Of a stretch of DNA of 64,000 nt, positions 22,401 through 34,300 are shown piece by piece (position 1 is the first letter of the stretch; each line of letters opens with the position of its first letter). This stretch comes from Liolophura sinensis. Taxonomy: Eukaryota; Mollusca; Polyplacophora; Chitonida; Chitonidae. The stretch covers positions 15,801,485 through 15,865,484 of the forward strand of contig NC_088296.1 of NCBI RefSeq assembly GCF_032854445.1, in the 5' to 3' direction. The position numbers were made by a program, and so were the translations under genes. The notes under the pieces are model-generated. The model was not told the origin of the DNA. It saw only the letters and a program-made list of their open reading frames with translations, and did not search any database.

Positions 22401-23933
22401 ACTGAAAAAATATGACTTCAATGTTCAGAGTTGCTTTCTTTCTATTTCATGAAAGTAGAAAGCAGTGACAAAAGACAAAAAAAATGTAATGCAAGTTGCT
22501 CATATGCGTAAAAAACTCAATAATGAAATTAGAATAAAAATGTCACCCACCTTCACATTTGTCACAGATGATTGTTCGATTCACTGCCAATTTTCTCGTG
22601 GCACCATTGTACAGTTCCTCTAATTTCACTTCTAACTGATGCACAATGTCTTTCATTTTCCGTTTGCCTTCCCTTCGGCTACCACCGCCAAAAAACATGT
22701 TGAAAATGTCCATAGGATTGTGCATCTCAAAATCGCCCCCCTCCACCACCTTTGATAGCTTCTTCACCACCGCGGTCGTATACCTCGCGTTTCTTCGCAT
22801 CTGACAGCACTTTCATATGCTAAACTGATTTGTTTGAACTGAAAACAAAATACCACAAAAAGTTCAAATACATGCTAGGTACGTACAATGTATGTCAATG
22901 AAAACCCGATATTATTACATATATGAACTATGAAGGCACGTGAAGGATATTTCTTCTACATGTACATAGAGCCATATATAAAGTTAGTACCTGCTATCAC
23001 ATGTGTACATTTAAGCGACTTGAATTAATGTAGTGCCAACTTGAAAATTTTTTTCACCTTTAGTAGTAACAATCAAAATACCCTATGACAGAAGACAAAG
23101 CAAACAGTGGAGTAACATGAAGTACTGTATATATCAGATGAAACACCATTAAACACTATTCAAGGAATTAATTTCTTTTTCAATGCTTTCAAAAAACACA
23201 CAAGTTTCCACAGTTGTCATAGGGATTAGGGTATCAATGATTTCATATCCATCATGCATTACTAGATCTATATGCATATGCATTTAGACTGATAACATCT
23301 CGCAGTCTGTGTGGCAAAAAACCTGATGGTTAGAAAACAGCACAACAGTTTCAAATGCATTAACTGGGTTACAACTGGGTACAATTCCCCCCAAAATAAA
23401 TCTAAGTACTCTCCTCAACATTATTTAATTGTCTTCATCTGACATATACTTCATGCTAGTGCTTTCTTTGTCTTTCTTTCCAGAAGAAACTGGAGTGAAT
23501 GCAACCGGGTGAACAAAGTTCTGCCCTTCACCAGATACCTGGCAAATCCACAGGCCTATAGCTACAGCTAAACTAGTGAGAGATTGATTTCATATCAAAT
23601 AAATAAATCTGTAAATAAATGTGGAAATAAATTCACATTACAATAAACATAACATTACAAACAGTCTACGTGTACGCATAATATGGCAGGATGTATGCAA
23701 ATCTGTTACAAATTTACATTAAAATACACATGGCATTATAAACTACCCACGAAGCAGGATACATACACACATGTATACACCAGAGACAGAAGTTAAGTTA
23801 CCTTCTCTCCTTCTGTGGGATTTTTATCTGGATGATATTTGAGGGCGAGTTTTCTATAAGCTCTTTTGATTTCGTCCGCTGTCGCATTGGGTTTCACTCC
23901 CAATACATCGTAGAATTTTGTTTCCTTCACCAT
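19499..23933 (-). CDS. DNAJA1: DnaJ homolog subfamily A (DNAJA1/4-type Hsp40), five coding exons
   Basis: Class A Hsp40 co-chaperone that delivers clients to cytosolic Hsp70 and stimulates its ATPase. Minus-strand exons: 23933-23802, 22838-22551, 21915-21688, 20804-20574, 19815-19499, all with GT-AG borders and matching phases. Exon 1 holds the J domain with HPD at residues 34-36. Exon 2 carries the G/F-rich stretch, ending [13 protein letters not shown]. Four zinc-finger motifs follow (CDKCEGRG across exons 2/3, [24 protein letters not shown]). Next come the substrate-binding domains ([26 protein letters not shown]) and a C-terminal CQSH CaaX-like box for farnesylation. After correction the length is 397 residues, the same as I recall for human DNAJA1. 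As written the frame is broken by four one-base homopolymer indels: near 22811-22813 (+1), 22736-22741 (+1), 21826-21829 (+1) and 21761-21769 (-1). Protein conservation is otherwise intact, so assembly errors are likelier than pseudogenisation. DNAJA4 orthology is not excluded. Confidence 0.9.
20044..20240 (-). mobile_element. SINE, reversed, in Hsp40 intron 4
   Basis: On the minus strand: AGTCCAGCCCATGCTGG, GGAAGGTCTGTCAGCC, body with GGGCTTTGCCCGG, then CCAGTCAAATAAATT. The tRNA-like head is mostly lost. It lies in the intron between the last two coding exons. Confidence 0.85.
20814..21390. repeat. 67-bp minisatellite in Hsp40 intron 3
   Basis: About 8.5 copies of a 67-base unit (GTGATGATAAATCATTTAG starts at 20814, 20881, 20948 and onward). 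The array begins about 10 bases from the 3' splice site of coding exon 4, so the branch-point and polypyrimidine region of that acceptor is made from the first repeat unit. Confidence 0.95.
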
Positions 23934-24354
23934 TTTGAAAGCTCTGGATAAGACAAGAAAAAATCAAGATTTCTGATCAAGTTCACGTCTTCATACATGT
24001 ACATTTGCCTTACTGGTCTAGTCTTTAATAGAAAGCCTGGAGTACAGAAGTGTTTAGGAGATGCAATCCTACGTTTATCATAACTGCCCAGGATGGATGA
24101 ACACCCAAACTATCGATTTCTAGCTAACACATGGAGATGGGCCAAGTCCTGGTTGGCATAGGATTAATATAATGTGGCTGTTGGGGAAGGGGGGGGGGGG
24201 GGGGGGGGCGTGGTGAAATGGAGGAGGTCAGTGTCAAATCACATCTATGGAATATATTCAACAAGACTATGGATCACTTACACACACGAACATATTCGGC
24301 ATGTCTCTTAATATGACGATGCACAAAATTAGACTTTTACAAGCCAAATGTAAA

Positions 24355-24509
24355 CATTTATTTGATTGCTGTTTTTTACGCCGTACTCAGAATATTTTCA
24401 CTTATACAACGGCGACCAGCATTATGGTGGGCGGAAACCGGGCAGAGCCTGGTGAAAACCCACAATCATCTGCATGTTGCTGACAGACCTTCCCATGTAC
24501 GGCCGGAGA
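24355..24509 (-). mobile_element. SINE, 5'-truncated, with target-site duplication
   Basis: Reversed SINE body and tail. CCAAATGTAAA occurs on both sides (24344-24354 and 24510-24520), an 11-base perfect target-site duplication. Confidence 0.9.
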
Positions 24510-25351
24510 CCAAATGTAAAGAATGCCTTTTACAAGTAGACTACATGGAGTAGGGCAATTTAAACATTTTCATGTTCAAGGAATGCTAGAGGTGCCATGA
24601 CACATCAAATAAACATTGTATACTTTTCCTGCTTTTAGAAAGAAAAATAAACATATGATGTATTTAAAGACACCACATAAAAATATTAAAAGATTTATAA
24701 AGATGTAATTACCTGTCGTCAGTCAACACTTCAGATTAATTGACTCTCAAGGACAAAAGTTAGATCCTCACCCCTCATGTAAGTTCCAAGAAGTGACATG
24801 TATGTCTCTGGAGAAATTCTATATTCCTTATTAACTAAAACTAATCAACAAATAATACCTGTTCAATCATGCCTTATGGTTGGGTGAGGTAATCAATGAC
24901 ATACAGGCTTGACTGTCACTGACAGGTGCTTAATGTGACCATGACAACTGACTGCCACGACCCACTGACAGCCAGGTGGCCCACAGCAGGGTGTCCAAGC
25001 TATCACCATGCCAACGCACATGACACGCCCACACTACGAACATGACGAGTAATAAGATAACAAGTCTTCAGTGATCACAGTTTGCTTGCACAATACAAAC
25101 CTACTTTGATGGTTAACCACACTCTGTGTTATATTCCTGCATCTTGTGTTTTTTTAAGGGATTATCTATCTCAAACATGTCGAACAGGATTTACAACCAT
25201 GCAAACTTCAATGTACAATGTTATCCACTTATTTAGGCTTTTTACTGTGACAAATCTGCTGTGGTTTTGATTTGAAAGGTCATGTTTCATTCCAGGAGAT
25301 AATCTTTCACGGGATACTCTGCAGAGTCTCACAGGAAATTATCTATTTACG

Positions 25352-25475
25352 CATTATTTGATTGGTGTTTCATGCCATACTCAAGAATAATTCACTTATA
25401 TGCTGATGGACAGCATTATGGGTGGGGGGGGGGGGGGGGGGGGGGAAACCAGGCAGTGCTCCGGGAAAACCCACA
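25352..25475 (-). mobile_element. SINE fragment carrying a poly(G) expansion
   Basis: Reversed SINE tail (GATTGGTGTTTCATGCC, ACTCAAGAATAATTCACTTATA, CAGCATTATGG). A run of about 20 G at 25425-25446 occupies the place of the normal GGGAGGAAACC segment, suggesting slippage expansion from that G-rich piece. Confidence 0.8.
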
Positions 25476-25680
25476 CAGTAAATTAGTTAACGATACTGAA
25501 ACTTAGTTGACCTTAGACACACAGACCTTTTCTCTCACATGACTTTTCACTCTTTGGTCTGAGCTGCTTGGAATGAAGGTTGCCACACTCAACTTCCAAA
25601 GAGCAAGTAACACGTGGAATTTGACCAGTACTACCCCATAGTGCACCTCAAAGCAAACAGTTGTTTCTCAGTTTAGTATT

Positions 25681-25845
25681 TTATTTATTTATTTGATTGG
25701 TGTTTTACGCCGTACTCAAGAATATTTCACTTATACGACGGCGGCCAGCATTATGGTGGGACGAAACCGGGCAGAGCCGGGAGGAAAACCCACGACCATC
25801 CGCAGGTTGCTGCCAGACCTATGGCCGGAGAGGAAGCCAGCATGA
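25681..25845 (-). mobile_element. SINE, 5'-truncated, with target-site duplication
   Basis: Reversed SINE body and tail, well preserved. CTCAGTTTAGTATT at 25667-25680 and CTCAGTTTTATATT at 25846-25859 form an imperfect 14-base target-site duplication. Confidence 0.88.
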
Positions 25846-26319
25846 CTCAGTTTTATATTACATGGGAATATTACATGCAGGTACATGAATCAGCTTTTGA
25901 CATAAAAGACGTCATCTTCTAATTCCACAAATGATGTCACATGTCTCATTCTCACAAAGGAAAATCTGGTTTTACTCTGACCCTGGACTTTGGTTCTACT
26001 CGGTGGAAAGTTCATTGGAGATAATCCTTCCTTCATAAACTTTTTTTACGTTATTTTTGTATTTAGTAGAATGGCTTTGGCAGTAACGAAGATTATGGTT
26101 CGGAATCAGAAATTATGTGTTTGAACCTGAATAGAATTCATTCATCTGAAACGATATTTCGAAATACATCAGAAGGAACATTTAGGCCTATGACGAATCA
26201 GACGATGCGGTTTCATCACGTTTTGCAGGTTGTGCTTAACAGACGTACATACAAAGAGGACGATCGGTCAGAATTAAGGACGAGAAATATTCTTTGGAAT
26301 ATCAGGTGATCATACATAC

Positions 26320-26400
26320 CTGTAGTGTTCCAACAGCTATCTTTGCGCAACTAGGTTCTGTCTAATTCCAGCAATATCCTTGTTTATGTTATCGCCCCGT
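26320..26400 (-). other. DNAJA1: Probable 5' UTR exon of the Hsp40 gene
   Basis: On the minus strand, GGAACACTACAG is followed by the donor GTATGT at 26319. It lies just downstream of a heat-shock element and pairs with the acceptor at 23943. The transcription start is not determined, so the outer boundary is approximate. Confidence 0.5.
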
Positions 26401-26403
26401 GAT

Positions 26404-26450
26404 TTCTGGAAATTTCCCGTCTCGAGAAATGTGTTCAGGGAGTGACGTCA
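26404..26450. promoter_or_regulatory. Heat-shock element and CRE between Hsp40 and CEP78
   Basis: A perfect three-unit heat-shock element, TTCTGGAAATTTC (alternating TTC and GAA with 2-base gaps), is at 26404-26416. A full CRE palindrome, TGACGTCA, is at 26443-26450. Both lie upstream of the inferred Hsp40 5' UTR exon on the minus strand, and also upstream of CEP78 on the plus strand. HSF1 binding to such an element is well established. Control of the Hsp40 gene is inferred from position. Confidence 0.65.
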
Positions 26451-26620
26451 TGCATATATTAAATATGGACGGTCAACCTGCATATACTCCCGACAGCGCA
26501 TGCTCCGCTCTACCTATCAACCGACGGAGACATCAGACCGGAAATAATGTAAAAAAAATAGAACCTCACTCTCAACTATTATTTCCACTTTACACAGTGT
26601 AACGGCTTTTGTCTGGAAAA

Positions 26621-28313
26621 TGCTCGGCATGATTCCAGAATACAATGAAGGCAATTATATACATGAATACTACATACAGATTCGAGAAAGAATATTGAGA
26701 TTAGCAGTGATGCGGCTTAGGCCACGTGGGTAAATAGCGTCTAATAGTGGCAGAGATAGAAAACGAGCAGAACATGCGCTATGGAACACTGTTAGGGATT
26801 ATGGGTAAATTTCCATTTTCGGCGGTGGAAAACAACTTTAAAAATGAACCTAATTGATTGATTTTAAAGAGATTTTAGGTACTGTTAGTTTAAAATTTCA
26901 TCCATTGTTAGCTTGCACAATTTATTGAATATTCTATTCGCTTGATCTGTCTTGAAATGTTTACAATACGACCAATCTGTCAACTATTATGCGATTTGTT
27001 TACGCTGAGCACATGTTTGTACCTGTCAGTGTCATCGTTTGCAACAACAACGTCCACAAACGTTTCAAGTCTTTGAAATCAAAATAATAGAAAAACAACA
27101 CGAATAATGCATTTACATTTGCACTTTGTGTGCCGTCTTTGTTATATCTAGGAGCACAGTGTTGACATGAGGTTTGTTAGTGACAAGCTTTCACTGCTTG
27201 TTCATTTTGTATGTCAATTTTGGATGTCTGTTTCCCGTAGCGAATTAGAGTTCATTGTTTATGTGTATCCCGATGACTCAGGTGAATAGTTTTATCATAT
27301 CTCATTCTGACAATCATTTTAAAAATGAATGTTTCCAAGCATACTGATTACCACTAACCAAAGAGTCATTAATTTTTAATTTTCATGCTTTTAATTCTGA
27401 GGACAACATTATTATTTATTTATTTGATTGGTGTTTTACGCCATACTCAAGAATATTTCACATATACGATGGCGGCCAGCATTACTGCGGGAAGAAAACG
27501 GGCAAAGCCTAGGGGAAACCCATGACCATCTGCAGATTGCTGGCAGACCTTATCACTTATGGCCGGAGAGGAAGTCAGCTTGAGCTGGACTTGAACTTCT
27601 TATTTATGATCAGTAAGGTGTTGTTTTATGGGTTCGCGTTGTTTCAATTTTGATGTACTAAGTCTTAGTAGTTGTCTTAAAGAATGAGCTGTTCTACAAA
27701 GTGAATAGCATTTTGACCAGAGAGGTTAGTTTTCAAAAGCTAGTTTATCGGCGGCTTCAAGTCAATAGATTTATCAAGCACAGTGGTTTGATTTCCTTGA
27801 CAAAAATGTACAGGTTGAGGAGGAAAAAAGTGTGAAAACGCAAATAATACAAACAGTTTAAGGTGATTTGCTGTAAGTGTTTTTTGCTAATTTAAAAACC
27901 AGCAGAGTTTGGACCCCTTGGGCATATCTCCAAAGGGAAGGTACGGCTGTGAGTTAAATCTAGCTGGTGATGGAATAATCACGGAGCTCTGAAAAGCTGC
28001 ACCAGGACGAGTTAATGCTTCAAAATACGACTGTTTAAACCAATTTAAACCTGGTTTTATGCATATCTTCCTTGCCTAGAATAAAGTTCAGAAGGGTTTG
28101 CACCATGAGGAAAGTTTCTGAGGGTTTCATTCATTCAGACTTTCAGGGTATTAGTATGATATGACAAAATTCCAGAATTATGTCATATTCTTTAATAATT
28201 CTATTATTGCATTTATTATTTATTATGGCTGGTTGTATGCCCAAACTCTGCAATACTTTTGAATTACCTAACATTTTTGATTTGCCTGAACTTTTTTTGG
28301 CTTCTTTCTACAG
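26621..28313. other. Upstream region of CEP78
   Basis: No coding exon seen. It should contain the first non-coding CEP78 exon, since the first coding exon begins at a splice acceptor (CTTTCTACAG ending 28313), but I cannot place it. A reversed SINE lies at 27410-27598. Confidence 0.45.
27410..27598 (-). mobile_element. SINE, reversed, 5'-truncated
   Basis: On the minus strand it runs from AAGTCCAGCTCAAGCTGAC through the body to CCAATCAAATAAATAA. It retains the segment just after the B box but not the tRNA-like head. Confidence 0.88.
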
Positions 28314-28373
28314 ACCCTATTCGATCATAGAAACTTCAAACCATATTGTCATCAGAAACAATCACTGTTCAGG

Positions 28374-31300
28374 ATGATAGAAAGTGTCCAAGTTCGACAA
28401 CGTGGGGCATTCGATTTCCAAACCCACTATGAAAATCTGTGTGCTCTCCAAGATTCCTGTCCGTTACCTGCTGTTAAGGCTCACCTGTCCCAGGGAGTAC
28501 TGGATCTTAATGGGGATAGGCTCAGGTAAGATTGATCAGTTATCTCCCGTGAAGGATGCTTGTGTTAATGATGTGTTTGACCAGAATTAATTGCAGAATT
28601 AGTTCTGTTACTCTTCAGGTCTGTTGCCAAACATAAGAACATATATCAAGCCATATGTGAAAAATATAATTAGTAGAAACATGTTTAACATCTGACAGTA
28701 TATGTAATTACAATATTTTACTGATGAACTTGGCAAAGGTACTCATAATACAGATATTTTCATAACCGTACCTAGTTGGGTGGATCAAAAATTTCGCGCA
28801 GTGAAGGGCCGGGTTTTTTTTTTCCAGTTACTGTCTGGTTCCCTCCAACAGTAAAATCTAACAGCTGTTATAGAAAAGAAATGTCATAGACTACAGCTTT
28901 GAACACCAAGCAAATAAGGAAATGTGTAAACTTTGTAGGACAGTATGATCTTTTGTCAATATTTCAGGTCCAAGTAAAAGAGTAAATAGTGCTTTACAGG
29001 TTGAGGCACTGACATCATTTTACCACAGAGTTATTTATCTTAGATGTGGAACTTTTACCCAGTTTCCTATGTTTTTCTTTTTCTTTTCAGAGCAAATGAC
29101 TGGCCTCCAATTTTGAACACACTGCGTATCAACAAAAGCTTGGAGTTTGTGGCTTTCAGAAGTTTCTACACACCCCAAAATTCTGACAATGGTTAGATCC
29201 TTGGTACCCTAATCCCTCAACTTTTGCGTATATGAAAGAACAACTTTTAGTGCAGTTTGTGTACATTTTAAATTTGATTTTGAAACCAAACTACATTGGT
29301 TTGGTTGCGCAATTTCAGGGCTTCACAGAAAATATCATTCAACACAGAATAATGCCTTCAGAATGAGTTTGAATAAACACCAGTCCTACAATGTGCATGG
29401 GATGATCTGCCAGCAACCTACAGATGGTTGTGGGTTTTTCAAGGGCTCTGCCCATTTTCCTTCCATCGTAATGCTGGGCTCCACCGTATAAGTTATACAT
29501 TTTTGAGTACGGCATAAAACGACAATCAAAAAAGTAAGTAAGAATAAAATTGTAAGCATTGTATATTTTGTTATTGTTGACATATAGTTTTACACACACA
29601 CACACACTGCATGTTGAATTTAACAAGTGTTACAATCCAATATTTTCATTTTGCATCAATGCAAAAAGTTTATGGCTGCATTTTAGGTTGATGTAATGTA
29701 ATATATCTCTAAATCTTGTAGAGAAAAATCTTGCAGTCCATCGTAAGAAAATGCCAGCCATCCGATCAAAAGATGTGACATATAGGCTGTGTAAGGCCCT
29801 AAGGGAATGTATGGCGATATCCCCTGCCCTCACCTGTTTGGAACTGCAGGGCCTGCCTCTCCGGGAAAGAGATCTGACAACACTTACTAAGGTTGGTACT
29901 TCTTGTGGTTGAAAGTACAAACCCAAACCTATCTCTTATTTTGTCAAACATATCTGCTCATACTGTTTGTTCGTTTCTTTTCAACCAGATTGCTCAGTGA
30001 ATTGATCAAATGTTGATTGATTTTTAAGAAATTACCCCAACATCTGTTAATCACAGTTATTTATTAACATTGCTTGTATAGTCATGTTAGTCTATCCAAG
30101 CTGTTGTAGTTGGTACATGTGTAAGACGTGTGCAACCTGCGGATGGTCATGGGTTTTACCTGGGCTCTGTCTGGTTTTGTCCCTCCCTATTGCTGGCCGC
30201 TGTTGAATAAGTGAAATACTCTTGAGTACTGCATAAAACAGAAATCAAATAAATAAATTAGCCTTAATTGGCTGACCTTTTCGATCAATAAGGGTGAAGC
30301 GCTACCTGTGTGTCAGTCAGTGAAATTTGCCACTTTTACAGCGAATGATTGAAACTTAAAACAGTGCCGCAAGGGTGTTTGCTGTCTCGCCTCGACCAAT
30401 GGCTAAACAAACATCGCCACGGGGCTGCGATGCACATGTTTAGAGAGAGTTAAAGTGGTCCAGTGGGTGACCTTTTGCCCTTTGTCCGGTTGTTAGACAC
30501 AAGCACGAATCCCCCAGTTACTTGAACAGTGTGACCTTCTGCATGGCCACCTCATCATACCATAGAGGTTGGAATTATCGGGTCATTCCGTGTCAAATCA
30601 CCACCTCATCATACCATAGAGGTTGAAATTATCGGGTCATTCCGTGTCAAATCACCTCCTCATCATACATGTACCATAGAGGTTGACATTATCGGGTCAT
30701 TCCGTGTCAAATCACCACCTCATCATACCATAGAGGTTGAAATTATCGGGTCATTCCGTGTCAAATCACCTCCTCATCATACATGTACCATAGAGGTTGA
30801 CATTATCGGGTCATTCCGTGTCAAATCACCACCTCGTCATACCATAGAGGTTGGCATTATCGAGTCATTCTGTGTCAAATCACCACCTCATTTTACCATA
30901 GAGGTTGGCATTATCAGGTCATTCCGTGTCAAAACACCACCTCATCATACCATAGAGGTTGGCATTATCAAGTCATTCTGTGTCAAATCACCACCTCATT
31001 ATACCATAGAGGTTGGTATTATTGGGTCATTCTGTGTCAAATCAGCCAAAATTTTTTTTTTTTTTTCGGTGATTGCTTTTTGAAAATTCTCAAACATACC
31101 TTAGCATATATAACAAAGTTTGCCAAGTTATAGCTCCCGGATTCCAAGTATTTTTTTGAGAAATTGCCCTTAGAAACACCATGTATAGTTCATTTTTCTT
31201 TTCACAGTCTTGAAATGCTTATTTGTTCTGGAAGCATTTTTTTTTTTTTTTGATTGGTGTTTTACGCCGTACTCAAGAATATTTCACTTATACGACGGCG

Positions 31301-34300
31301 GCCAGCATTATGGTGGGTGGAAACCGAGCACATGCCCGGGGGAAACCCACAACCATCCGCAGGTTGCCTGGCAGACCTTCCACTTACGGCCGGAGAGGAA
31401 GCAGCATGAGCTGGACTTGAACTCCTAGCGACCGCATTGGTGAGAGGCTCCTGGGTCATTACGCTGCGCTAGCGCGCTAACCGACTGAGCTACGGAGGCC
31501 CCGGAAGCATTTTTAGATGACCGTAATGATCTATCCAATGGGACTAGAGGCTGGGAAATCCACCCTACTGGGGTGAATTACTTGACACTTCTGACTCTTT
31601 ATCAGTTTATGCACACGCAAACCAACTATATTTATTTTCTTCTATCTTGAATATTGCATTGCAATTAAACCGCCGTAAATAGGCTAAAATAGTTTTATTT
31701 AAGTTACTGTAAAGTATACTTATTATTCACTGCAATTGGTTTTTTTTTTCTGAATTACTTCAGAAATAACGTATTTAATCAAGGCAATACTGAAAAATTA
31801 ATCTTAAAACTGTTTATTAGCTATAATATGGCCGAAATTACTAAATCACGTCAAAAAGGTGTTATCAAGGGTGGCTTTAATCCTCTTATGTTCCTGCGAT
31901 GTCCCTAATCCTGGTATCTGGATCAGAGGTTAAAACAGTGGGGGATGGATTATCACTATGCGATATATACGATTACTTTCACACATACTGTGAGCAGTAT
32001 TCAAAGAGGTGTCAAATGTTTTCACCCCTTTGATGAGTAATTTTAATCAACAAACCAGTATTTCAAACCGAGTCATTCGTACACATCCACAGTGAATTAA
32101 TTGAACATTTCTAATTAAACACTTAATCATTTTTTACATGTATATAGGCGTGCAAAAATACAAGGTATTTATATTCTTGTACCTTCAACATTTCATTTAT
32201 GTCTTTTTGCATGAAGGTTAAAGGCTTGTAAAGTGTAACAAGGTTCATTTGCTATATAAACATACTAGTATTGCATAACCCGTGAGGACATCGTAAAATA
32301 CACGTGGACGGATAGGGTCTAGATGGCCCTTAGATGTCATTTCCATACTGTGGTTACTCCCCACTTGTATTTATTTAAATACGCAATCGCTTCAGCAATC
32401 ACACACATTTCAGCATACTTTGAGCATTTTACGTGAAATCTTGTGATCTTTAAACTTTGCAATGAACTTAAGTATAATTTCGCCATTCCTTGGCCCTACA
32501 CTAAATCAGTTTTACATTGACATTTTCACTTTTAGTTTTCACTTTGCAGTCCACGGGTTCACATGTTATAGAGAAATGGGAAACCACAGTCCGAAATTTA
32601 GTGACACATTGCCACGTACGTTGTACCTACAACGTGTAGTTTCTCTGTCCGTCTGTCATTGCCTCTAATGGACAACTTTTTGTCAATATGGGTTGGGAAA
32701 TACATAGACTTGGGGCCTACATTTCTGCCTTGTGTGTTGACTCAGCCCGACCACTCAGAGCGTACATGGCCCTTTCACTGGCGAAAGTGTATCCATACGC
32801 ATCGTGGGCCAGGTCATACATGCCATGTGCCCTGGCTTTCTATGTTGGCAATCAGTGTGAAGACACTGGGTGATCAGTGTTTGGGGTAAGAACCATCGAC
32901 GACTGGCAGTGCTCTATTCAACTTCTTTGATCAGATTCCCCTACAGCCGCTTACACTGTTTTGTCAATCTTCCCTCGAGCATTCCGACCATGTGGGCTGC
33001 TCGGATGGTCGAAAGGGTTAACGAAATACTGTACTTGTATAAGACACTGGTCAGTTTCAAGCCGAAGTACTTGGAAATACTTTATGACTGTAATATTGAG
33101 GTGTTTCTTTGCAAGGGACTTAACTCATGCATACTGTATGTAATTACTTCCCTTTCTTCTTTAGGTTATATTATTCCACTGAAAATACATGCACAAGCAT
33201 TCACTGGTTTTCAGATGGATGTAGTAAAATATCAAGCTGAAGAATAAAAATATAAATAAATGGGGTATTTAAAATGGAAATGAGATAAATTGAAGCATAT
33301 TATCAAGAAATTGTGATTATTATGGAAAATGGGGCCTCTGTGGTAGAGGTGGTTAGCACGTCAGCTCGGCGCTATGACCCAGGAGCTTCTCACCAATGCG
33401 GTCACTGGTGAGTTCAAGTCCAGCTCATGCTGGCCTCCTCTCCGGCTGTATGTGGAATGTCTGCCAGTGACCTTCAGATGTTTGTGTGTTTCCCCCGTTT
33501 CCTCTCTGACCATAATGCTGGCCACAGTCGTGTAAGTGAAATACTCTTGAGTACATCGTAAAATACCTATCAATTAAATAGGTGAATAAATCTTGCGGAA
33601 AAATACAGGATTTGTTTTAGTTCACCTGTTAAGTTGTGATCAGATTATGATGAAACATTTTTTTGAAGAAGAAATAACCCCCTCACCCCCCCCCCCCCCC
33701 CCAAAAAAAAAACACACCATGATCATGGCCTTGTAAATATTTCAGATTTGGTAACCGTATGAAAGTTTTTGTCTGTCCCAATCTCTTAGTCTGAGTGTGC
33801 TGAGTAGTAGGTTGAAGAATATTTGCATGTGCCATGTTCACGACTGGTCAAGCTCTAGTCAGAGTCAGAGTTCAAATCCACTTCATGCTGGCTTCCTCTT
33901 CCAGAGGCCCACCCTTTGTTGGAATAGTGAAGAGCACGTGGCACTACTAATCATGTCACTTACCTCTAGTGTTTCATATCGACATTGTAACATCTCAAGC
34001 TTTCAAAAATAATTTTTTTATGGTGGGTATTTGGGACCATCCTTTTGTTGTATATAGGTGTGTAATAGTGTTATAAATGAGGATGGAACGCATGTCTAAT
34101 TAATATATTTGCACTAGGAGTAGGTACTGATACTCACAACATTTGATTGAATCATTGCTTTTATTTGAGAGATATATTCTTGAGTGTGATGTAAAATCTT
34201 GATGTAACAGGTGAATAAATGTATTTCAGGGACTTTTCAAGAACACAGGACTGTGTCATGTCTCCCTGGAATTCTGCCATATAGGAGACGCTGGGTTAGA

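Larger units (their letters stand above)
23943..26319 (-). other. DNAJA1: 5' UTR intron of the Hsp40 gene
   Basis: A good acceptor, CTTGTCTTATCCAG, ends ten bases before the ATG on the minus strand, which implies an upstream non-coding exon. The best donor is GTATGT at 26319 on the minus strand. The stretch holds three reversed SINE copies, and poly(G) runs near 24189-24209 and 25425-25446. No other gene is seen. Confidence 0.6.
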
